A DNA stretch of 64,000 nt from Arachis hypogaea. Lineage: Eukaryota > Streptophyta > Magnoliopsida > Fabales > Fabaceae. The DNA is taken from the NCBI RefSeq assembly GCF_003086295.3, contig NC_092048.1, positions 42,842,425 through 42,906,424 on the forward strand, given 5' to 3'. The notes beneath the pieces were generated by a model, which was not told the origin of the DNA, made no database searches, and saw only the letters and a program-made list of their open reading frames with translations. The translations under genes were made by a program, and so were the position numbers. Below, in pieces: positions 46,453-56,900 of the stretch (the stretch's first letter is position 1; each line of letters starts with the position of its first letter).

Positions 46453-46518
46453 CAGAGGATGAGCAACCTGCTGCCCAAAATTCCTTTGAGAACAGTAAGA
46501 GCCCAGAGAGGAATAAGT

Positions 46519-46664
46519 CTGGAGTTCAAATGCCAGAAAAGGGTGAAAAACTGGCGTTAAACGCCCAATCCATGTCCAATTCTGGCGTTCAAACACCAGA
46601 AAAGGGTAGGAATCTGGCGTTAAATGCCCAATCCATGTCCAGTTCTGGCGTTCAAATGCCAGTG
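46519..46664. repeat. Phased palindrome array at the E gag-protease junction
   Basis: Five words have cores at 46521, 46553, 46584, 46616 and 46647, with steps of 32, 31, 32 and 31 bp. Several have one extra base in the centre (GGCGTTCAAACACC). The position is the same as the B array at 8670-8840. Confidence 0.85.
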
Positions 46665-49417
46665 ATGGATCAGACACCTGCAAGTGCTGATAATAACTCC
46701 CTCAAGAAGGCTTCTCAACCTGCCTCTGTAGGAAATAAACCTGCAACAACTAAGGTTGAAGAATATAAAGCCAAAATACCTTATCCTAAAAAACTCCGCC
46801 AAGCGAAACAGGATAAACAATTTGCCCGCTTTGCAGACTATCTCAGGACTCTTGAAATAAAGATTTCGTTTACAGAGGCACTTGAGCAAATACCATCTTA
46901 TGCTAAGTTCATGAAAAAGATCTTAAGTCATAAGAAGGATTGGAGAGAGACAAAAAAAAATTTTCTCACTGAAGAATGCAGTGCAGTCATCCTAACAAGC
47001 TTACCAGAAAAGCTTAAGGATCCCGGAAGCTTTATGATACCATGCACATTAGAGGGTACTTGTACCAAGACAGCTTTATGTGACCTTGGGGCAAGTATCA
47101 ATCTAATTCCTACATCCACTATCAGAAAGTTTGGCTTGACTAAAGAGGTCAAACCAACCCGGATATGTCTTCAACTTGCTGATGGCTCCATTAAATATCC
47201 ATCAGGCATAATTGAGGACATGATTGTCAAGGTTGGGCCATTTGCCTTCCCTACTGACTTTGTAGTGCTGGAAATGGAGGAGCATAAGAGTGCAACTCTC
47301 ATTCTAGGAAGACCCTTCCTAGCAACAGGACGAACCCTCATTGACGTCCAAAAAGGGGAGGTAACCCTGAGAGTCAATGAGGATGAGTTTAAGTTGAATG
47401 TTGTCAAAGCTATGCAGCATCCAAACACATCAAAAGACTGTCTGAGCGTTGATATTATTGACTCCCTGGTGGAAGAGGTCAATATAACTGAGAGTCTCGA
47501 ATCAGAGCTAGAGGACATTTTTAAAGATGTTCAGCCTGATTTGGAGGAACCAGAGGAAATAAAAGAACCTCTAAAAACTCCTCAGGAAGAGGAGAAACCT
47601 CCTAAACCCAAGCTCAAACCACTACCACCATCCCTGAAATATGTATTTCTGGGAGAAGGTGACACTTTTCCTGTAATCATAAGCTCTGCTTTAGAGCCAC
47701 AGGAAGAGAAAGCACTAATTCAGGTGCTAAGGACACACAAGACAGCTCTTGGATGGTCCATAAGTGATCTTAAGGGCATTAGCCCAGCCAGATATATGCA
47801 CAAGATCCTATTGGAGGATAATGCTAAGCCAGTGGTTTAACCACAGAGGCAACTAAATCCCTCCATGAAGGAGGTGGTGCAGAAAGAGGTCACTAAGTTA
47901 CTAGAGGCTGGGATTATTTATCCTATTTCTGATAGCCCCTAGGTGAGCCCTGTCCTTGTTGTCCCTAAGAAGGGAAGAATGACAGTGGTTCATAATGAAA
48001 AGAATGAACTGGTTCCTACAAGAATAGTTACAGGGTGGCGTATGTGTATTGACTACAGAAGGCTCAATACAGCCAACAGGAAGGATCATTTTCCTTTACC
48101 ATTCATAGACCAGATGCTGGAGAGACTAGCAGGTCATGAATACTACTACTTTTTGGATGGCTATTCAGGATACAACTAAATTGCAGTAGATTCTCAGGAC
48201 CAAGAGAAAACAACATTACATGTCCATCTGGAGTATTTGCATACAGAAGAATGACTTTTGGTCTGTGCAATGCACCTGCAACCTTTCAGAGGTGCATGCT
48301 CTCTATCTTCTCTGATATGGTAGAGAAATTTCTGAAAGTCTTCATGGATGACTTCTCAGTATTTGGAGACTCATTTAACTCCTGTCTTAACCATCTAGCA
48401 CTTGTTCTGAAAAGATGCCAAGAGACTAACCTGGTTTTAAATTGAAAAAAATGTCACTTTATGGTGACTGAAGGAATTGTCCTTGGGCATAAATTTTCAA
48501 ACAAGGGAATAGAGGTGGATCAAGCTAAGGTAGAGGTAATTGAAAAATTACCACCACCCACCAATGTTAAGGCAATCAGAAGCTTTCTGGGGCATGCAGG
48601 ATTCTATAGGAGGTTTATAAAGAATTTTTCAAAAATCGCAAAACCTCTGAGCAATCTGCTAGCTGCTGACATACCATTTGTCTTTAACACAGGGTGTTTG
48701 CAGGCCTTTGAGACTCTGAAGGCTAAGTTGGTCACAGTACTTGTCATTTCTGTACCAGACTGGACATTACCATTTAAACTAATGTGTGATGCTAGTGACC
48801 ATGCCATTGGTGCAGTATTGGGACAGAGGCATAACAAGCTTTTGCACGTCATTTACTATGCTAGCCGTGTTTTGAATGATGCACAGAAGAATTACACAAC
48901 CACAGAAAAGGAGTTGCTTGCAGTGGTTTATGCCATTGACAAGTTCAGATCTTATTTAGTGGGATCAAAAGTGATTGTGTACACTGACCACGCTGCTTTA
49001 AAATATCTCCACACAAAGCAGAATTCAAAACCCAGATTCATAAGATGGGTGTTGCTTCTGCAAGAGTTTGATATAGAAATACGAGACAGAAAATAGATAG
49101 AGAATCAAGTAGCTGATCACCTGTCCCGGATAGAACCAGTAGCAGGAGCGTCCCTCCCTCTTACTGAGATCTCTGAAACCTTTCCGGATGAGCAATTGTT
49201 TGCTATTCAGGAAGCTCTGTGGCTTGCAGACATTGCAAACTATAAGACTCAAGGTTCTTCTTCTGTAACCATGGAGAGGAAGCATGAAAAGCTTCTCTCA
49301 ATACAGAGTCAAACAAAACCTCCACATTCAAACTCTAAGTTTGGTGTTGGGAGGCCACAACCAAACTCTAAGTTTGGTGTTGAGAGGCCACAACTAAACT
49401 CTAAGTTTGGTGTTTAG
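46530..49417 (+). pseudogene. Element E protease, RT and RNase H; integrase deleted
   Basis: The protease has CDLGASINLIP and ILGRPFLATG. RT has RMCIDYRRLN, LCNAPATFQR and FMDDFSVFGD. RNase H has [13 protein letters not shown] and [10 protein letters not shown]. Stops occur at 47838-47840 (TAA, Gln), 47941-47943 (TAG, Trp), about 48177 (TAA), about 48443 (TGA, Trp) and about 49094 (TAG), with a one-base loss near 48211. After ADIANYK the sequence departs from the family and enters a short novel stretch and a 33-bp triplicate repeat. The integrase zinc finger, catalytic core and C-terminal domain are all missing. Confidence 0.9.
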
Positions 49418-49428
49418 AGGCCCCAACC
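49330..49428 (+). repeat. Three 33-bp tandem repeats carrying CTCTAAGTTTGGTGTT
   Basis: Units at 49330-49362, 49363-49395 and 49396-49428 each contain CTCTAAGTTTGGTGTT and GAGGCC. They sit where integrase should be. The core is the same as the motif that follows the AGGA hairpins near ORF3 and the 3' LTR. Confidence 0.88.
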
Positions 49429-49496
49429 ATGCTCTGATTATCTGTGAGGCTCCATGAGAGCTCACTGTCAAGCTATTGACATTAAAGAAGCGCTTC

Positions 49497-49512
49497 TTGG
49501 GAGGCAACCCAA
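49497..49512 (+). promoter_or_regulatory. Conserved post-pol hairpin, loop AGGCAA (element E)
   Basis: TTGGG pairs with CCCAA around AGGCAA, after GAAGCGCTT. It is retained although the neighbouring integrase is gone. T:A replaces the C:G pair of A and B. Confidence 0.62.
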
Positions 49513-49657
49513 TGTTATTTAATTATATCTATTTATTTTCCATTGCTATTTTATGCTTTCTTTAGGTTGATGATCATATGAAGTCACAAAAACAACTGAA
49601 AAATAAAAAACAGAATGAAAAACAGCATTAAAAATAGCTCACCCTGGAGGAAGAGCT

Positions 49658-49865
49658 TACTGGCATTTAAACGCCAGTAAGAAGCATCAGACTGGCGTTT
49701 AACGCCAGAAAGAAGCATCAAGCTGGCGTTAAACACCAGAAACAAGCACCAGACTAGTGTTTAACACCAGAACAGAGCATCAAGTTGGCGTTTAACGCCA
49801 AGAAAGGGAGAAAAGCTGGCGTTTAACGCCAAAAACAAGCAGCAGTCTGGCGTTAAACGCCAGGA
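49658..49865. repeat. 31-bp-phased palindrome array in the E spacer
   Basis: Seven words start (first C of CTGG) at 49660, 49692, 49723, 49754, 49785, 49816 and 49847. The last six are exactly 31 bp apart. All centres are A or T. The intervening 14 bases are A-rich and similar but not identical (AAAGAAGCATCAAG, AAACAAGCACCAGA). Confidence 0.93.
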
Positions 49866-50057
49866 TTGCACACTAAGGGCGTTTTTGCACGCCTCAATGG
49901 AGCAGGGATGATAAGTCCTTGACCTCTCAGGATCAGTAGATCCCACAGGATCCCCACCTACCTCACCATTCAAATTCAAACCATTCCCCTCCCAGACCCA
50001 CCCATTCACACACCTCCATCTCCTCCACTTCTCCTTCCATTCCCTTCTTTCTTCTTT

Positions 50058-50094
50058 TGCTCGAGGACGAGCACACCTTTTAAGTTTGGTGTGG
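50058..50094 (+). promoter_or_regulatory. Hairpin plus TTAAGTTTGGTGTG module before the E ORF3 remnant
   Basis: TGCTCG pairs with CGAGCA around AGGA and is followed by CACCTTTTAAGTTTGGTGTGG. Compared with A and B, an inner T:A pair has become C:G on both sides of the stem, which keeps the pairing. The frame at 50131 starts about 40 bp later, as in A and B. Confidence 0.62.
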
Positions 50095-50130
50095 AAAAAA
50101 GCATTGCTTTTTGTTTTTCCATAACCATTT

Positions 50131-50364
50131 ATGGCACCTAAGGCCGGAGAAACCTCTAGAAAGAGGAAAAGGAAGGCAGTCGCTTCCACCTCCGAGTCAT
50201 GGGAGATGGAGAGGTTCATCTCAAAGGTCCATAGTTCAGTGGTAGAGCATTTGACTGCAAATCAAAGAACCATGAGGAAGGAGCAATAAAGGCAAGGAAG
50301 AGACATTGAGGAGCTAAAGCACTCCATAAGATCTTCAAGAGGAAGAACTAGCCGCCATCACTAA
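50131..50364 (+). pseudogene. Element E short ORF in the ORF3 position
   Basis: About 78 codons start MAPKAGETSRKRKRKAVAST, with an in-frame TAA at 50287-50289 and an end at 50362-50364. The N-terminus is basic, like a nuclear localisation signal. The 378-residue domain seen in A and B is absent. Part of the frame (KVHSSVVEHLTANQR) is the translation of a tRNA-Cys-like sequence. I do not recognise a function. Confidence 0.5.
50226..50267 (+). other. tRNA-Cys(GCA)-like 5' half
   Basis: GGTCCATAGTTCAGTGGTAG and the following bases match the 5' half of plant nuclear tRNA-Cys as I recall it: A-box TAGTTCAGTGG and an anticodon stem-loop TTTGA-CTGCAAA-TCAAA with anticodon GCA. The similarity stops after the anticodon arm. 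There is no TΨC arm or acceptor 3' strand, so it cannot be a functional tRNA gene. Confidence 0.65.
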
Positions 50365-51474
50365 GGTGGACCCGTTCTTTAATTTCTTTGTTCTTTATTT
50401 TTCTGTTTTTCATTTACTATGCTCTATGTTTATTCATGTTTGTGTCTTTATTACATGATCATTAATGTTCAAGTGTCTATGTCTTAAAGCTATGAATGTC
50501 CTATGAATCCATCACCTTTTCTTAAATGAAAAATGCTTTAATTACAAAAGAACAAGAAGTACATGAATTTCAAATTCATCCTTGAGATTAGCTTAATTAC
50601 TTTGATGTGGTGATAATACTTTCTGCTTTCTGAATGAATGCTTGAACAGTGCATATGTCTTTTGAATTTGTTGTTTATGAATGTTAAAATTGTTGGCTCT
50701 TGAAAGAATAACGAAAAAGGAGAAATGTTATTGATAATCTGAAAAATCATAAAATTGATTCTTAAAGCAAGAAAAAGCAGTGAAGAACAAAGCTTGCGAA
50801 AAAAAATTTATAAAAGAAAGAAAAAGGAAAAGCAAGCAGAAAAAGTCAACAGCTCTTTAAACCAAAAGTCAAGAGCAAAAAAGCCAGTAACCCTTTAAAC
50901 CAAAAGGCAAGGGTAATAAAAAGGATCCAAGGCTTTGAGCATCAATGGATAGGAGGGCCCAAAGGAATAAAATCCCGACCTAAGCGGCTAAACCAAGCTG
51001 TCCCTAACCATGTGCTTGTAGCGTGAAGGTGTCAAGTGAAAAGCTTGAGACTGAGCGGTTAAAGTCGAGGTTCAAAGCAAAAAAAAAAGAGTGTGCTTAA
51101 GAACCCTGGACACCTCTAATTGGGGACTTTAGCAAAGCTGAGTTACAATCTGAAAAGGCTCACCCAGTTATGTGTCTGTGGCATTTATGTATCCGGTGGT
51201 AATACTGGAAAACAAAGTGCTTAGGGCCACGGCCATGACTCATAAAGTAGCTGTGTTCAATAGTCAACATACTGAACTAGGAGAATCAATAACACTATCT
51301 GAATTATGAGTTCCTATAGATGCCAACCATTCTGAACTTCAAAGGATAAAGTGAGATGCCAAAACTATTCAGAGACAAAAAGCTACTAGTCCCGCTCATC
51401 TAATTGGAGCTAAGTTTCATTGATATTTTGGAATTTATAGTATATTCTCTTCTTTTTATCCTATTTGATTTTCA
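50365..51474 (+). other. Element E 3' noncoding region
   Basis: No supported gene. It aligns with the B 3' noncoding region from about 50590 onward, including AAGCAAGAAAAAGCAG, GTCCCTAACCATGTGCTTG and the block at about 51100-51400. Confidence 0.6.
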
Positions 51475-51512
51475 GTTACTTGGAGACAAGCAACAATTTA
51501 AGTTTGGTGTTG
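51475..51512 (+). promoter_or_regulatory. Hairpin plus TTTAAGTTTGGTGTTG at the E polypurine-tract position
   Basis: GTTACTTG (51475-51482) and CAAGCAAC (51487-51494) form a stem with one mismatch around GAGA, followed by TTTAAGTTTGGTGTTG abutting the LTR. It is the same arrangement as in B and D. Confidence 0.6.
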
Positions 51513-53061
51513 TGATGAGCGAATAATTTATACGCTTTTTGGCATTATTTTTAGGTAGTTTTTAGTATGATTTAGATAGTTTTTACTATGTTTTTATTAG
51601 TTTTTATGAAAAATTAACATTTCTGGACTTTACTATGAGTTTGTGTATTTTTCTGTGATTTCAGATATTTTCTGGCTGAAATTGAGGGACCTGAGCAAAA
51701 ATCTAATTCAGAGGCTGAAAAAGAACTGCAGATGCTGTTGGATTCTGACCTCCTTGCACTCGAAATGGATTTTCTGGAGCTAAAGGAGCCCAAATGGCGC
51801 GCTCTCAATTGCGTTGGAAAGTAGACATCCAGGGCTTTCCAGCAATATATAATAGTCCATATTTTGCTCAAAGATAAATGACGTAAACTGGCGTTTAACG
51901 CCAGTTCCATGTTCCATTCTGGCGTTAAACGCCAGAAACAGGTTACAAGTTGGAGTTAAACACCCAAAACAGGTTACAACCTAGCGTTTAACTCCAGAAA
52001 CAGCCTAGGCACGTGTAAAGCTCAAGTCTCAGCCCTAGCACGCACCAAATGGGCCCCAGAAAGTGGATTTCTGCACTATCTATCGTAGTTTACTCATTTT
52101 CTGTAAACCTAGGTTACTAGTTTAGTATTTAAACAACTTTTAGAGATTTATTTTACACCTCATGACATTTTTACACGTTTCATATTGTATTTCTGATGGC
52201 ATGAGTCTCTAAACCCCATGGTTGGGGGTGAGGAGCTCTGCTGTGTCTCGATGAATTAATGCAATTACTTCTATTTTCTATTCAATCACGCTTGTTTCTG
52301 TTCTAAGATACTCACTTGTACTTAACCGTGATGAATGTGATGATCCGTGACACTCATCGTCATTCTCAACCTATGAACGCGTGCCTGACAACCACTTCCG
52401 TTCTGCCTTAGATTGAGTGTGTATCTCTTAGCCTCTTGGTTCATGATCAGAGTATTCGTGGTATAGACTAGGATTATTGGCGGTTATTCCTGGGATCCGA
52501 AAAATCTAAACATTGTCTGTGGTATTCAGAGTAGGATCTAGGATGGGATGACTATGACGAGCTTCAAACTCACGAGTGCTGGCCATAGTGACAGACGCAA
52601 AAGGATCAATGGATCCTATTCCAACATGAGTGAGAACCGACAGATGATTAGCCGTGCGATGACAGCGCATTTGGACCATTTTCACTGAGAGAACGGATGG
52701 TAGCCATTGACAACGGTGATCCACCAACATACAGCTTGCCATGGAAGGAGCCTTGCGTGCATGTAAAAGAAGACAGTAGGAAAGCAGAGATTCGGAAGAC
52801 AGAGCATCTCTAAATCCTCAATCTGTTCTCCATTACTGCATAACAAGTATTATTTATTTTATGTTAATTACTCTTTATAAACCCAACCATTTTTATTATT
52901 AATTTCCTGACTAAGAATTGCAAAATAACCATAGCTTGCTTCAAGCCAACAATCTCCGTGGGATCGACCCTTACTCACGTAAGGTATTACTTGGACGACC
53001 CAGTGCACTTGCTGGTTAGTGGTACGAGTTGTGAAAAGTGTGATTTATAATTCGTGCACCA
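51513..53061 (+). repeat. Element E 3' LTR
   Basis: 1549 bp ending GCACCA, then ATTAC. Palindrome cores lie at 51890, 51921, 51952 and 51983, exactly 31 bp apart. The last two are absent from the 5' LTR, where recombination between CCAGAAACAG copies would explain the 63-bp loss. Confidence 0.94.
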
Positions 53062-53921
53062 ATTACCGACAGTTGAACAAAGTGACGGTGAAGAATAAGT
53101 ACCCGCTGCCAAGGATAGATGACTTGATGGATCAACTGCAAGGAGCTGAAGTATTTTCCAAGATTGGTTTGAGATCCGGTTACCATCAGATAAGGGTGAA
53201 AGAGGATGATATCCCTAAAACTGCGTTTAGGACATGCTATGGACACTACGAGTTTGTAGTAATGTCCTTTGGGTTAACGAATGCACCTGCTATTTTCATG
53301 AATTACATGAACAGAGTCTTTCGTCCCTTTTTGGACAAATTCGTGGTGATTTTCATAGATGATATCTTGGTTTATTCTAAGACGGCAAGGGAGCATGAGG
53401 AACACTTGTGGATTGTATTGTAAATCTTGAAGGAGCGGAAATTGTATGCTAAGTTGTCGAAGTGCGAGTTCTGGAAGGAGGAAGTAAAGTTCTTATGTCA
53501 TGTGGTAAGCAAAGGAGGAATAGCGGTGGATCCTTCTAAGGTAGAAGCGGTGATGGAATGGGAAAGACCGACGACGGTGACAAAAGTTAGGAGTTTCTTG
53601 GGCTTGGCTGGATATTACCGGAGATTCATTGAAGGATTCTCCCGGATAGCACTGCCGATGACTAAGTTAACAAGGAAAGATGTGCCTTTTGTATGGACGT
53701 CAGAGTGTGAAGAAAGTTTTCAAACTTTGAAGTAGAAGTTAACTTCAGCGCCTGTTCTAATCTTACTAGATTTGCATGAACCGTTTGAAGTATATTGTGA
53801 TGCGTCACTGAAGGGTTTGGGTTGCGTGTTGATGCAATGCGTAAGCTGAGACCGCATGAGGTAAATTACCCAACTCATGACTTGAAATTAGCGGCGATTG
53901 TGTTTGCATTGAAGATTTGGA
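53062..53921 (+). pseudogene. Element C2 RT and RNase H remainder
   Basis: Continues C2 after [29 protein letters not shown] (the first catalytic Asp of RT is Gly, 53166-53168), [11 protein letters not shown] and an intact [10 protein letters not shown]. RNase H begins [17 protein letters not shown] at 53421-53423 and TAG at 53733-53735 interrupt it. About 27 bases present in C1 are missing near 53837. Similarity to C1 ends at GAAGATTTGGA (53921), so the rest of RNase H, the integrase and the chromodomain are absent. Confidence 0.88.
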
Positions 53922-53983
53922 CAGTGTTTCTTAGAAAAATAATTTCAATCAAGAATTCAATTTGACTGTGTATGTATTACTAC

Positions 53984-56900
53984 TCATTTTATTATTATTT
54001 ATCTTTGAATAAAATGGTAAGGTCTTATAATGAAGATGTATGCCTTGTGGAGAGTGCAAGTTCGCACACCATTCTCAAAAGTGATATATATTTTACCCAT
54101 CTTGTGCCAAAAGAGGAATATGTTAATACTATTATTGGCTCAGGAAATGTGATAGAAGACTCTGGAAGAGCTAGAATTTTGTTTCCCGGAGGAACAAAAT
54201 TCATAATAAATAATGCACTATTGTCTATGAAGTCTCTAAGAAACTTGTTGAGTTTCAAAGATATTTGCCAAAATGGATATCATATTGAGACAATGAATGA
54301 GGGAAATCATGAGTACTTATGTATCACAACTCATGATTTAAATAAAAAGGTTATATTAGAAAAATTACCCTCACTCTCATCTGGGTTATACCAAAATTAG
54401 TGCAATTGAATCACATGCCATTGTAAACCAAAAGTTTACTAGCCCAAATGAATTCATAACTTGGCACGACCGATTGGGTCATCCGAGAACAACCATGATG
54501 GAGAGAATTATTGAAAACTCCCATGGACATTCACTAAAGAACTAGAAGATTGTTAAATCTAGGGAATTTTATTATCCTGCATGTTCTCAGGGAATGTTAA
54601 TTTTAAGGCCATCACCAGTAAAGATTGGATTTGAGTCCCATGAATTCCTAGAAAGGATTCAAGGCGATATATGTGGACCTATTCATCCACCATGTGGATC
54701 TTTTAGATATTTTATGGTCCTAATAGACGCATCTTCGAGATGGTCACATGTGTGCTTATTGTCTTCTCGCAACCTGGCATTTGCGAGATTACTTGCTAAA
54801 AATATTCGATTAAAAGCACAAATTCCAGAAAATCCAATCAAAGCAATTCGTCTTGATAATGCTGGTGAATTTACTTCTCAAGCTTTTGATGCTTATTGTG
54901 TGGCCAATGGAATAAGTGTTGAAAATCCAGTAGCTCATGTTCACACACAAAATGAATTAGCAGAATCACTTATTAAATGCCTCCAATTACTTGCTAGACC
55001 CTTACTTATAAGAACAAATCTCCTAACTTCGGCTTGGGGGCATGCTATTTTACATGCTGCAGCACTTATTCGTTTGAGGCCAACGAGTTACCATCGATTC
55101 TCTCCTATGCAATTATCTTTTGGCCAGCAGCCAAATGTTTCCCATTTAAGAATATTCAGGTGTGCAATATATGTTCCCATTGCACCACCTTCTCGCACCA
55201 AAATTGTACCCCAAAGAAAATTAGGGATATATGTTGGATATGATTCTCCCTCTATAGTGAGGTATATTGAGATACACACTGGAGATGTACTAAATCCCGG
55301 TTTACGAATTGTCATTTTGATAAATCAAAAATTTCAATATTAGGGGGAGAGAATAAGCTTCCTGAAAAGGAACTTAATTGGAATGCATCATCCTTGACGC
55401 ATTTAAATCCTCGATTAGGGCATTGTGAACTAGAAGTTCAAAAGATTATACATTCACAAAGAATAGCAAATGAATTGCCTGATGCATTTTCTGATATAAA
55501 GAGGATAACCAAATCTTATATACCAGCGGAAAATGTCCCAATTCGAATTGGTGTTCCAGTCGGACAAATAGCCACTGAAACAAATTCACGCCAAAAGCGT
55601 GGTAGGCCTGTCGGTTCCAAAGACAAAAATCTTCGAAAAAGAAAAAAGATAAATACTATTCCTGTTGAAAAAGATATAGTAGAGACACCTGCAGTTTTTC
55701 AAAATTCTGATATAATTTTAATGCCAGAAGATGTTCAGGTACCTGAAAATTGTGAAAATGGTGAGATCTCGATAAATTATGTCTTTACAGGAGAGAAATG
55801 GGACCGAAATAAGACAATTGTTAATGAAATATTTGCATATAATATGGCATTGAATATCATGCATGAAAGTAAGGATCTTGAACCAAGATCAGTCGAAGAA
55901 TGTCGACAAAGAAATGATTGACCAAAATGGGAAGAAGCTATGAAGGCTGAGTTAGGCTCACTTGCAAAATGTGAAGTCTTTGGACCTGTAGTCTGTACAC
56001 CAGAAGATGTAAAACCTGTTGGATACCGATGGGTATTTGTGAGAAAACGAAATGAGAAAAATGAAGTTGTACGCTACAAAACTTGACTTGTAGCACAAGG
56101 TACAGAGGCCCAGTATAGATTATGAAGAAACGTATTCCCCTGTAGTAAATGTGATAAAATTGCGTTATTTGGTCAGTTTATCTGCATATCATAAACTACA
56201 TATGCATTTAATGGATGTGGTAACAGCCTACTTATACGGCTCATTAGATCGTGATATGTATATGAAAGTCCCTGAAGGATTAAAGATATCTAAACCATCG
56301 AATATTCACAAGGATTATACTCAGTCAAATTGCAAAGATCTTTATATGGTCTAAAGCAATCTGGACGAATGTGATATAATCGTCTTACTGAGTATCTGGC
56401 CAAAAATGGATTCAAGAATGATGATATCTACCCATGTGTTTTCATAAAGAAATCTACATCTGGATTCATTATAATTACTGTGTATGTTGATGATTTAAAT
56501 ATCATTGGAATTCCTGAAGAGATTCCAACAATTATAAAAACTCTAAAAGAAGAGTTTGAGATGAAAGATTTTGGAAATACTAAATTTTGTCTCGGCCTGC
56601 AGATCGAGCATACAAAAATGAGATCTTTATTCATCAAACAACATATACAGAAAAGATTTTGAAGAGATTTTATATGAATAAGTCACGTCCAATAAGTACC
56701 CCAATGATTGTAAGATCTTTGGACGTGGAAAAGGATTAATTTCGTCCTAAAGAAGAGAATGAAGATATCCTTGGTCCTGAAGTATCATATCTTAGTGTCA
56801 TTAGAGCGCTAATGTATCTTACTAATAATACACGACCTGGCATATCATTTGCGGTGAATTTACTAGCAATGTATAGTTCCTCTCCAACCAGAAGACATTG

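Larger units (their letters stand above)
42682..53061 (+). mobile_element. Element E, Athila-like LTR retrotransposon lacking integrase
   Basis: 10.4 kb, LTRs of 1486 and 1549 bp (TGATGAGCG to GCACCA), target duplication ATTAC, tRNA-Asp primer site with one mismatch. It is a sibling subfamily of A and B: gag and pol are similar, but the palindromes favour A or T at the centre, the integrase is missing and ORF3 is replaced by a much shorter frame. All frames carry stops. Confidence 0.94.

Noticed and set aside
49658..49865. CRISPR-like array of 17-bp palindromes with 14-bp spacers
   Set aside because: The period and palindromes mimic a CRISPR array, but the spacers are short, A-rich and similar to one another. 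The array also lies inside a plant retroelement with matching arrays in sibling elements, and there are no cas genes.
50226..50267. Functional tRNA-Cys gene
   Set aside because: Only the 5' half and anticodon arm are present. There is no B box, TΨC arm or acceptor partner.
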